The translations under genes and the position numbers were made by a program. 64,000 nucleotides of DNA from NCBI RefSeq assembly GCF_010731675.1, contig NZ_AP022584.1:558001-622000 (forward strand), in the 5' to 3' direction. The notes under the pieces were generated by a model. The model did not search any database. It saw nothing but the letters and a program-made list of their open reading frames with translations, and was not told where the DNA came from. Positions 46,796 through 54,527 of this stretch are shown in pieces; positions within the stretch are counted from its first letter, which is position 1, and each line of letters opens with the position of its first letter. This DNA comes from Mycobacterium marseillense (GTDB lineage: Bacteria; Actinomycetota; Actinomycetes; Mycobacteriales; Mycobacteriaceae).

Positions 46796-48421
46796 ATGCA
46801 CAGCACGATGCAAGACGTCCAGCTCACAATCTCGGCAATTGTCCGCCATGCCGCCTCCATTCACGGAAACAGCGAGGTGATCACCCCCGACGGAACTGGA
46901 TGCCGAAGTATGTCCTACCGTAGCGTCCTGGGGCGAGCGGGCCGACTTGCCAATGCGTTGCGCGGGCTGGGAATAACGGCAGATCAACGGGTGGCCACTT
47001 TTCAGTGGAGTAACCAAGAGCATCTCGAGGCCTACTGCGCGGTTCCCTCCATGGGCGCGGTGCTGCACACCCTCAACATTCGTTTGGCTCCAGAGCAACT
47101 CGCGTACATCGCCAACCATGCCAGCGATCAGATCATCCTGGTGGATGCGTCGGTTGCGCCATTGTTGGCTAGTGCGCTACCAGCGATGGAGTCGGTGCAT
47201 ACGGTCATCGCCACCGGGGGCGGCGACCTCGCTCCGCTGCAGCGATGCGGGAAGACGGTGTTGCGTTACGAGGAGATCCTGGCGCAGCAACCGGAGACTT
47301 TCGATTGGCCCGAGATCGATGAGCGTTCCGCCGCGGCCATGTGCTACACCAGCGGGACTACTGGAAATCCCAAAGGTGTTGTCTACAGCCACCGTTCGAC
47401 CTACCTACATGCACTGACCGCCTGCACGTCGAACGCCCTGGCAGTGAGCGAGGCCGACCGTATCCTGGCCATTGTCCCGATGTTTCACGCCAATGCGTGG
47501 GGACTGATCTACGCGGCGTTGATGTCTGGTGCGGACTTGGTATTACCCGATCGCCATCTGCAGGCCGCGCCGCTGGTGTCGATCATCGAAGAGACTCAGC
47601 CGACTATCGCCGGTGCAGTGCCGACGATCTGGAACGATGTCGATCGATACCTGGAATCGAATCCCGCCCGGGATATCTCCTCACTTCGGCTGGTTGCCTG
47701 CGGGGGATCGGCAGTCCCCGTCTCGCTGATGCGGGCATTCGAAGACAAGTACAACGTGCCTATCGTGCAGGCATGGGGCATGACCGAAACCTCGCCGCTG
47801 GCTACCGTCGCACGCGCAGCGCACGGAGTAGGCGAGACCCGTGCGTGGGAGATGCGCGAAAGCCAGGGTCGGCCGATGTGCGGTGTCGAGATCCGGTTGC
47901 GTGACGACCATAAGAAGACCGTGCCGTGGGACGGTCGATCAGTGGGTGAAATACAGGCGCGGGGCCCGTGGATCACCGGCGCCTACTTCGGCGAAAATGA
48001 TCCGGACAAGTTCGACGGAGGGTGGCTGCGCACCGGCGACGTCGGCCGGATCGACCCAGACGGGTATCTCACGCTGACCGATCGTGCGAAGGACGTCATC
48101 AAGTCAGGTGGAGAATGGATCTCCTCAGTCGAGCTGGAAAACACGCTGATTGGTCACCCGGCGATCTACGAGGCTGCGGTGGTGGCAGTTCCCGACGACA
48201 AATGGCAGGAAAGACCGCTCGCCCTGGTCGTGGTTCACCGTGGAGCCGAGGTCGACATCGACCGACTGCGCGCGTTTCTGTTGGACAAGGTCGCCAAGTG
48301 GTGGATCCCGGAGCGGTGGAGCTTCGTGTCTGAGATTCCCCGAACAAGCGTCGGAAAATACGACAAGAAGGCCATACGCGCGCGTCACTCCGCCGGCGAG
48401 TATCAGATCGAAACGTCCTAA
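46796..48421 (+). CDS. Medium-chain acyl-CoA ligase, AlkK/FadD type (second copy)
   Basis: A 541-aa ANL ligase, clearly paralogous to the one at 29303 (both open with a STMQDV-type N-terminus). The ATP loop YTSGTTGNPKG is near residue 185. [14 protein letters not shown], the [12 protein letters not shown] hinge and the final SVGKYDKK lysine are all intact. It would activate the acid released after Baeyer-Villiger oxidation and ester hydrolysis. An acyl-CoA dehydrogenase follows after 42 bases. Confidence 0.88.
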   Translation: MHSTMQDVQLTISAIVRHAASIHGNSEVITPDGTGCRSMSYRSVLGRAGRLANALRGLGITADQRVATFQWSNQEHLEAYCAVPSMGAVLHTLNIRLAPEQLAYIANHASDQIILVDASVAPLLASALPAMESVHTVIATGGGDLAPLQRCGKTVLRYEEILAQQPETFDWPEIDERSAAAMCYTSGTTGNPKGVVYSHRSTYLHALTACTSNALAVSEADRILAIVPMFHANAWGLIYAALMSGADLVLPDRHLQAAPLVSIIEETQPTIAGAVPTIWNDVDRYLESNPARDISSLRLVACGGSAVPVSLMRAFEDKYNVPIVQAWGMTETSPLATVARAAHGVGETRAWEMRESQGRPMCGVEIRLRDDHKKTVPWDGRSVGEIQARGPWITGAYFGENDPDKFDGGWLRTGDVGRIDPDGYLTLTDRAKDVIKSGGEWISSVELENTLIGHPAIYEAAVVAVPDDKWQERPLALVVVHRGAEVDIDRLRAFLLDKVAKWWIPERWSFVSEIPRTSVGKYDKKAIRARHSAGEYQIETS

Positions 48422-48463
48422 GAAATCAAACCCATTGATATTGAACAGCCGAGAGGGAATCCT

Positions 48464-49609
48464 GTGACAGCATCAATTTCTCCCTGGATGAGCGCCGAAT
48501 TGCTCGAGCTTCGTGACCTTGCCGCGAAGTTCTTCTCGACCGAATTGGCACCACATGCGCAACGTTTCGCAGACCAGCACCAAGTTGACCGAGAATTGTG
48601 GCACAAAGCCGGCGAACTAGGCCTGCTCTGCATGTCCATACCCGAAGAATACGGCGGGGGAGGCGGCACATTCGCGCACGAAGCCGTCGTACTCGAAGAG
48701 CAAGCCCGAGTCGGGGACAGCTCATGGGGCGCAGGGCTGCACAGCGGAATCGTCGCGCACTACATCCTCCAGTATGCGGCCGAAGAACTACGGAGGCAGT
48801 GGCTGCCCAAGATGGCCTCAGGCGAAATGATCGGTGCTATCGCCATGACGGAGCCAGGGACCGGTTCTGATCTGCAGAGTGTCAAGACCAAAGCAATTCT
48901 TGACGGTGACGAGTACGTGATCACCGGCGCAAAGACCTTCATCACCAACGGTCAGCAAGCCGACCTGATCATCGTCGTCGCCAAGACAGATCCAAGTCAG
49001 GGCGCCGCCGGCATCTCGCTGATCGTCGCCGAAGCCGATCGACCCGGATTCCGGCGCGGCAAGGTCCTCGACAAAATCGGCCAACGCGGACAAGACACCT
49101 CCGAGTTGTTCTTCGACGACGTAAGAGTTCCCCGCTCGCACCTCCTGGGCGAGACCGAGGGTCAGGGTTTCATTCAGCTGATGACGCAGCTACCTCAAGA
49201 GCGGCTCATCGTCGCGGTTGGGGCGGTCGCGGCGATGGAACTTGCCGTGGAGCAGACACTCAAATACACCCGTGAGCGGGAAGCGTTCGGACGGCCCGTC
49301 TTCGGCTTCCAGAACACGAAATTCATCTTGGCCGAAGCTGCAACCGAAAATCGCATCGCACGAGTATTTTTGGACTACTGCATCGACCTACACCTCGCGG
49401 GCCAACTCGACGTCCAGACCGTCGCCATGGCGAAATGGTGGACCACTGAGCGAGCGATGAAGGTGCTCGATGACTGTTTGCAGCTCCACGGCGGATATGG
49501 GTACATGACCGAGTATCCCATCTCGAGATTGTGGGTGGACCAGCGCGTGCAGAAAATCTACGCCGGCACAAATGAGGTGATGAAGGAAATCATCTCGCGT
49601 TCCCTATGA
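48464..49609 (+). CDS. Acyl-CoA dehydrogenase
   Basis: A 381-aa FAD enzyme that makes the trans-2-enoyl-CoA in beta-oxidation. It has the family stretches LCMSIPEEYGGGGG, IAMTEPGTGSDLQSVKT, ITGAKTFITNGQQADLIIVVAKT and, at the end, LQLHGGYGYMTEYPISRLW with the usual position of the catalytic Glu. It finishes with VQKIYAGTNEVMKEIISRSL. The GTG at 48464 follows AGAGGGAAT. It is the last gene of the run; about 1 kb of transposon debris follows. Confidence 0.9.
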   Translation: MTASISPWMSAELLELRDLAAKFFSTELAPHAQRFADQHQVDRELWHKAGELGLLCMSIPEEYGGGGGTFAHEAVVLEEQARVGDSSWGAGLHSGIVAHYILQYAAEELRRQWLPKMASGEMIGAIAMTEPGTGSDLQSVKTKAILDGDEYVITGAKTFITNGQQADLIIVVAKTDPSQGAAGISLIVAEADRPGFRRGKVLDKIGQRGQDTSELFFDDVRVPRSHLLGETEGQGFIQLMTQLPQERLIVAVGAVAAMELAVEQTLKYTREREAFGRPVFGFQNTKFILAEAATENRIARVFLDYCIDLHLAGQLDVQTVAMAKWWTTERAMKVLDDCLQLHGGYGYMTEYPISRLWVDQRVQKIYAGTNEVMKEIISRSL

Positions 49610-49743
49610 CCCTGAACGATTTGCCACCTGCACATTACTCACCTGTGAGGGTGATGGCATCGACAGTGGTGCCGTATCGCCACGAAATGGGTGGACATTG
49701 CGGATCGGGTGCCCTTCGGGAGTTGATACCAGATGCTCCTATC

Positions 49744-49775
49744 TTCAGGCAATGAGTTCTTCAGGCAATGAGTTC
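49744..49775. repeat. Tandem 16-bp duplication
   Basis: TTCAGGCAATGAGTTC occurs twice in a row (49744-49759 and 49760-49775). The second copy covers the end of the transposase remnant. This is a small slippage-type or insertion-end duplication. Nothing else is recognisable in 49610-49743. Confidence 0.85.
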
Positions 49776-50260
49776 GTTGGTTCTTCTGCTGGGTTGGCGG
49801 AGGGCGTGGTAGATCTCGCGGGCGATGTACGCTTGATGCAGCGCATGATCTCGTTCTTGGTTTTGCCTTCGGCCAGGCGGTGAACGAAGTAGTCGCGGGT
49901 GGGCTGGTGACGGTGCATGCGCACCACCAGGATGACGTGCAGGGCACGGTTGGCGTCGCGATTGCCTCCCCAATTGAGCCGGTGGCGGATCGTTTTGCCG
50001 CTGGAGGCTTCCAGTGGGCTGACCCCGCAGAGTTTGGCGAAAGCGGCGTCGCTGCCGATCCGAGCGGGGTTGTCGCCGAGGGCGGTCAGCAGGGTGGCAG
50101 CGGTGTCGGGCCCGACGCTGTAGCTCGGGTGCGGCGGTGGCGGTGATGGTGTCGACGTGGCGTTCGAGTCGGGCGGCTGCGGTGTCGAGCTGGTGGCAAC
50201 GTGCCGCCATCGACTTGATAGCAGTAAAGAAAGTTCTCACATCGCAGGCCAGCGGCGGTC
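49761..50260 (-). pseudogene. Remnant of IS110-family transposase, C-terminal half
   Basis: Read across at least two frameshifts on the minus strand, this region gives SMAARCHQLDTAAARLERH, VGPDTAATLLTALGDNPARI, FAKLCGVSPLEASSGKTI, RLNWGGNRDANRALHVI, GKTKNEIMRCIKR and YIAREIYHALRQP. This is the C-terminal part of an IS110-type transposase with its Ser-containing region. The N-terminal DEDD half is absent. It marks the junction between the metabolic cargo and the AICE backbone. The following 310 bases to 50571 are low-complexity GC-rich repeats (GCGGACGG, AGCGTAGCGA) with no gene. Confidence 0.75.
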
Positions 50261-50571
50261 AGGCGGGCGTTGGTCGCGCCTGCTGCCCGCGCCGTCTCGA
50301 TGCGGCGAGGAGCGAGGACAGTCCTGGCTTGTCGTGGTGCCAGGATGCCGTGGCCGTTGAGATGTACAGCGCTCGTCGTCGTGTGCAAGCTTGTGTGGCG
50401 GCGGACGGAGGGCGAAGCGTAGCGAGCGGCGCGGACGGGAGCGCCAGCGGACGGGAGCAGAGGGAGCGTAGCGAAGCCCGCAGGTAGCCGCCGGTTCCTC
50501 GCGGGCTATGGCGGCCCGGGCTCCGCTGAGCATCAGTTGCGGGTCTGCGCCATGGCGATGGGACTCGTAGG

Positions 50572-51117
50572 ATGGCGGTTGTGAGCGGGATGCTGGCGCA
50601 GCGTGCACGGCGAGAGGCCGAGACGCGACTGGTGGGGCAGCTGCGGCGGTTGGCGCATGTGCGGGGTGTCGCGACGACTGCCGAGCGGCTGAGTCGGCGG
50701 TTCGATGCCCAGACAGCGGACTCTTTGGTGGCAGCGGCGTGGCTGCACGATATCGGCTACGCACCGTCGTTGCGCCGGACCGGGTTTCATCCGCTCGATG
50801 GCGCAGAGTTTGCCCGGGCGGCGGGTTTTCGGGAGCTGGTCGCCTCCCTGGTGGCGTTCCATACTGGGGCGCACGCGGAAGCTGCCGAGCGCGGCTTGTC
50901 AGGTTTAGCGGCGTTCAGCGATCCGCCCAGCGATGTTCTGGATGTGTTGACCTTTTGCGATCTGACGACCGGGCCGGACGGGGCGCCGGTATCACCGCGA
51001 GATCGATTGATCGAGGTGTTGGGCCGCTATGGACCCGAGGACCCGGTGCACCGCGCGGTCGACGCGGGGCGCGACGAACTGTTGGCGGCGGTCCGACGGG
51101 TACGCGATTGGCTGTAA
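50572..51117 (+). CDS. HD-domain phosphohydrolase
   Basis: A 181-aa HD-superfamily protein. The first metal His is in the early helix (LRRLAHVRGVA), the HD pair is in VAAAWLHDIGYAPSL, FHPLDGAEFAR follows, then VAFHTGAH, and the last Asp is in TFCDLTTGPDG. HD proteins hydrolyse nucleotides or cyclic nucleotides. ATG 50572, GTG 50581 and ATG 50590 are all possible starts. It is convergent with the Nudix gene 10 bases away. Such HD genes are common passengers of actinobacterial integrative elements. Confidence 0.82.
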   Translation: MAVVSGMLAQRARREAETRLVGQLRRLAHVRGVATTAERLSRRFDAQTADSLVAAAWLHDIGYAPSLRRTGFHPLDGAEFARAAGFRELVASLVAFHTGAHAEAAERGLSGLAAFSDPPSDVLDVLTFCDLTTGPDGAPVSPRDRLIEVLGRYGPEDPVHRAVDAGRDELLAAVRRVRDWL

Positions 51118-51127
51118 ACCCAGCCGG

Positions 51128-51595
51128 TTAGCCGAGGTAGGGGCTGTCGCGGTGTTGCAGGTAGTGCTCGATGCGCAGTCGCATCGACGGGTGCATGTCC
51201 AGATTGGGGATGTCGTCGGGATCGGTCCAGGCGATGTCGGTGCTTTCGTGATCGATGGCCAGGGTACCGCCGAGCACCTTGGTGGTGAAGGACAGAGAGA
51301 ACTGTTGGCGGACTTCGCCATCGGTGAACGCGACGACATGCTGCGGGTTGGTGTAGACACCGACAAGGCCGGTGACTTCAATGTCGAGCCCGGTTTCCTC
51401 TTTGACTTCCCGGACGGCGGTGTCGGCAATCGTTTCGCCGATGTCGTGTCCGCCGCCGGGTAGCGCCCACAGGGTGTTGTCGCGGCGTTTGATCAGCAGG
51501 ATACGACCCTGTTCGTCGGTGACGATGGCCGAGGCTGACGGAACGACGCTGTTGGGCAGCGGGGCGTTGGGGTCGTTGTAGTAGTCGGTTCGCAT
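51128..51595 (-). CDS. Nudix hydrolase, possible Pif-like transfer-immunity factor
   Basis: A 155-aa Nudix protein. The full box is visible: GGGHDIGETIADTAVREVKEETG with the REVKEE core, near residues 47-69. Nudix enzymes cut nucleoside diphosphates linked to another group. In the Streptomyces AICE pSAM2 the immunity protein Pif, which blocks redundant transfer, is a Nudix protein. The present gene sits in a comparable place beside the HTH regulator, so the same role is a reasonable guess, not shown. It starts 5 bases after the regulator's stop. Confidence 0.83.
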   Translation of the reverse strand: MRTDYYNDPNAPLPNSVVPSASAIVTDEQGRILLIKRRDNTLWALPGGGHDIGETIADTAVREVKEETGLDIEVTGLVGVYTNPQHVVAFTDGEVRQQFSLSFTTKVLGGTLAIDHESTDIAWTDPDDIPNLDMHPSMRLRIEHYLQHRDSPYLG

Positions 51596-51600
51596 AGGGT

Positions 51601-52419
51601 TCAGCCTTTCGCGCTGAGCGGTCTGGCGCGATCCCAGACCTGGGTGAAAGCGTCTTCGAGGGTGGCCCAGAGCCGTGGTTCGTGGTGGCGCGACAGCACA
51701 AGCACGGGGTTGTTGCGCCCGGGTGAGCCGTAGATGTGGAAGTTGACGATCATGGCGTCGTCGACCCGGAAGATCGACGTGTAGAGCGTGGTGTCGTGGG
51801 TGCGGATATCCAGCCCCGGGGTATCGGCATGCGGGGCGAGCAACTCCACGGACGTGCGGCAGCGGGCGATGACGGCCTCGCCGATGCCTTCCTCCTTGCC
51901 GCGCAGGATCGTGGTGGCAGTGTCAGGATCCCCGACGAGAAACCGCACCGCCACACCGCGGGCGGCGGCGTCGAGCAGAATGTCGAGGAAGCCGTCGAGG
52001 GTGTCAAACAGGAACGTGGCCGCCAGGACGAGGATGTCGATGCCGGTGGTGGCGTCGCCGAAATGCTGCTGCCACGTCGTGATCGGCAGCTGGGTGCGGC
52101 TGGCATACAGCGTCGCGGTGAACGGACCACCCAGCGACGTCGTCGCCAGCGCGCTCGCGGTAGGGGCAGGATACTGGTTGGGCCACAGGTTGTGCGGTGT
52201 GCAGCCAAGCAGCTTAGCGGCGCGGCGGGCGTTGTCCTCGCGGACGTTGTAGTCGATGTTGGCCAGCCAGCGGCGCACCGTCTTGATATCCACGCCCACC
52301 GCAGTGGCGAACCTCTGTGGGGAGAGTCCCTTGGCGTGCAGCCGTTGGGTGAGGCGATCGTTGGGGATCGTGGCGGCCTCGGCGTCGCCGTCCTGATCGC
52401 CCGTCGTCTCAGCGCACAT
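51601..52419 (-). CDS. HTH regulator with PLD-like sensory domain (DUF5919 type)
   Basis: A 272-aa protein. The N-terminal HTH is LTQRLHAKGLSPQRFATAVGVDIKTVRRWLANIDYNVRE. The C-terminal half (FLDILLDAAARGVAVRFLVGDPDT ... TTLYTSIFRVDDAMIVNFHIYG) looks like a phospholipase-D-fold domain without the full HKD catalytic motif, so it is probably a sensor. It forms an operon with the Nudix gene and is divergent from the replication/transfer genes. It is a candidate master repressor of the element. Confidence 0.8.
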   Translation of the reverse strand: MCAETTGDQDGDAEAATIPNDRLTQRLHAKGLSPQRFATAVGVDIKTVRRWLANIDYNVREDNARRAAKLLGCTPHNLWPNQYPAPTASALATTSLGGPFTATLYASRTQLPITTWQQHFGDATTGIDILVLAATFLFDTLDGFLDILLDAAARGVAVRFLVGDPDTATTILRGKEEGIGEAVIARCRTSVELLAPHADTPGLDIRTHDTTLYTSIFRVDDAMIVNFHIYGSPGRNNPVLVLSRHHEPRLWATLEDAFTQVWDRARPLSAKG

Positions 52420-52659
52420 CTTTCCGTGTCATCCCTGTCCATCCTCAGCGCGTGGTTCCTAGTTTGCCATGCGACTGCCGCCGCCCCGCGGCGGTGATGC
52501 CCGTCCGATGCCCACGGGCATGTCCCTGTCGTGTCCGAAATGTCTGCGGCAGTGTCGGCAATGCCTGCCAACGTCCCTCGCTACGTCCGCGATGTCCACG
52601 TGAACTGAGCCCAGCGCCGCAACGGGGCGCAAACAGATCACGAAAGGAACAGCGGGACA
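52420..52659. promoter_or_regulatory. Divergent control region of the AICE backbone
   Basis: 240 bases between the HTH regulator and the transfer/replication genes. It holds a perfect 14-bp palindrome ATGCCC-AC-GGGCAT (52508-52521), a CCGCC/GGCGG stem near 52480-52495, and six GTCC tetramers on one strand (starting at 52503, 52522, 52533, 52573, 52585, 52594). The palindrome is a good operator candidate. The GTCC series could be a binding array. An ACGAAAGGAACAG ribosome site precedes the ATG at 52660. Confidence 0.5.
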
Positions 52660-53004
52660 ATGCGTTTAAGAATCGACACATCAGGCACACGGTTCATCGT
52701 CACCCGAGCGGCCGAGCCGCGGCTGAACTTCGAGACCGGCAGCCCAAAAGTGGACACCGCCACCGGCGTGCCACTGTATGCCGCGCAGCTGTTGGCGTTG
52801 GATGACACCGGTGGTGAAGTGCTCAACGTCACCGTCGCCGGGGATCCGAAAGTGACAGTCACCCAACCTGTTTCAGTCGCGGGTCTGGTTGCTATCCCTT
52901 GGGCTCAAGGTGATCGCAGCGGCGTGGCGTTCCGTGCCGACGCCATCACCCCCACCAACCCCGCGGCTGCGCCGAGCGATCAAGCGTCCCGCGCGCAGAA
53001 ATAA
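52660..53004 (+). CDS. SCO3933-like small protein of AICEs
   Basis: A 114-aa, mainly beta-strand protein (MRLRIDTSGTRFIVTRAAEP, LLALDDTGGEVLNVTVAGDP, VAGLVAIPWAQGDRSGVAFRADAI). It resembles the small proteins, called regulatory in databases, that precede the FtsK-like gene in Streptomyces integrative elements. No DNA-binding motif is visible, and the beta pattern suggests an OB-like fold. It is the first gene of the rightward backbone operon; the translocase follows after 89 bases. Confidence 0.7.
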   Translation: MRLRIDTSGTRFIVTRAAEPRLNFETGSPKVDTATGVPLYAAQLLALDDTGGEVLNVTVAGDPKVTVTQPVSVAGLVAIPWAQGDRSGVAFRADAITPTNPAAAPSDQASRAQK

Positions 53005-53093
53005 CCCCATTTGCTGGGGCGCGGCGCTCGTGGGTGTCGCGCCCCAGCACGTGAGCTGCTATCGACCATTCACTCACCAGAGGGACGCTTGTC

Positions 53094-54527
53094 ATGGCAT
53101 CAAACTACAAAAACAGCAAGAACTCTCAATCCAACGACGACGACTGGATCACCGACCTCATCCTCTCACTGTTCAAAGCGGCCGGGTATCTGCTGTGGTG
53201 GGCGGTCCTGTTCCCGGCCATCAGCATCCCGATCATCGCCAGCGTGGCGATGGCCATTACCCATGGCTCACGCGCGGGTCTGATCATCGGTATTGCTTTC
53301 GCTGCCGCGTATGCGGGCTGGGCGTGGCTGGACCCGCGATCGTTTCACGGATGGGTCACCGAGCCGGTGCGGCGGCGCTGGTTGACCTGGTCGCGCTACA
53401 CCCGCACCTGGCAATCGGTGTGCACCCTGCACGGCCTGACCGCCACACTTGGCGAACGCACCTTGGTGCCGACCTTGCAGTCGGTGCGCATCGGCAAGAC
53501 GACCGACGTCCTGGCGCTGCGAGTGGTCACCGGCCACTCCCTGGCTGATTGGCACAAGCAATCCGAGGCGCTAGCCGCCGCCTGGCGTGCCGACCGGATC
53601 GCCATCCGCGCGACCGCGCCCGGAGAGCTACGCATCACCCTGATGCGCGGCGACGTGCTGGCCGACCCGATTGCCCTGCCCATGCCCACGACGGCGACTG
53701 CGGTGGATGTGGGGTCGCTGCGGGTCGGGATCACCGAAACCCGCCACTGGTGGCACCTACCTCTGCTTGGCCACCACCTGCTCGTGGCTGGCGCGACCGG
53801 CGCGGGGAAAGGTTCAGTGTTGTGGTCACTGATCGCTGGCCTCGCCCCCGCCGTGAAAACCGGACAAGTGCGGCTCTGCGTCATCGACCCGAAAGGCGGC
53901 ATGGAACTGGGCGCCGGAGCACCCATGTTCACGGTGTTCACCCACGACGCCACTGGCACCACCCTGTACCTGCTGCGGCAACTAGTGGAGGTGATGCACG
54001 CCCGCGCCAATCGGTTACGGGGCAAGACGCGCATGCACACCCCGACTCCGACTGAGCCGTTATTCGTGGTGGTGATCGATGAGATCGCCGCGCTGACTGC
54101 GTATGTGACCGACCGCAAGGTGCGCAGCGAAATTGAACAGCTGTTGGGCCTGCTGCTCTCCCAAGGCCGGGCCGTCGGCATTTCGGTGGTGGCAGCGGTG
54201 CAAGATCCGGCCAAAGACACCCTGCCGATGCGGCAGCTGTTTACCGTGCGAATCGGGTTGCGGTTGACCGAAGCCACCCAAACCACCATGGTTTTGGGCC
54301 AGGGCGCCCGCGACGCGGGGGCCGACTGCGATCACATCCCCGACACCACTCCCGGTGTGGGCTACATGATGATCGATGGCACGGCCCAACCGGTGCGGGT
54401 ACGGGCATTTCACGTCGCCGACCACGACATCGCCACTCTGGCAGCACGATTCCGGCCACCTCGTGCCGCGACCCGAACCAACCAGTCCAACAGCGGGCGC
54501 ACCGACACCGCCCGGGGTCAACGGTGA
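53094..54527 (+). CDS. FtsK/SpoIIIE-type DNA translocase (TraSA-like)
   Basis: A 477-aa membrane-anchored ATPase. Two hydrophobic helices lie at about residues 28-55 and 58-80. Walker A GATGAGKGS is at residues 233-241, VIDPKGGMELG follows, Walker B VVVIDE is near 325-330, and the QGRAVGISVVAAVQDP sensor region is present. In AICEs a single protein of this kind moves double-stranded DNA between mycelia or cells. No relaxase is needed or seen. Its stop overlaps the initiator's GTG start by 4 bases. Confidence 0.88.
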   Translation: MASNYKNSKNSQSNDDDWITDLILSLFKAAGYLLWWAVLFPAISIPIIASVAMAITHGSRAGLIIGIAFAAAYAGWAWLDPRSFHGWVTEPVRRRWLTWSRYTRTWQSVCTLHGLTATLGERTLVPTLQSVRIGKTTDVLALRVVTGHSLADWHKQSEALAAAWRADRIAIRATAPGELRITLMRGDVLADPIALPMPTTATAVDVGSLRVGITETRHWWHLPLLGHHLLVAGATGAGKGSVLWSLIAGLAPAVKTGQVRLCVIDPKGGMELGAGAPMFTVFTHDATGTTLYLLRQLVEVMHARANRLRGKTRMHTPTPTEPLFVVVIDEIAALTAYVTDRKVRSEIEQLLGLLLSQGRAVGISVVAAVQDPAKDTLPMRQLFTVRIGLRLTEATQTTMVLGQGARDAGADCDHIPDTTPGVGYMMIDGTAQPVRVRAFHVADHDIATLAARFRPPRAATRTNQSNSGRTDTARGQR

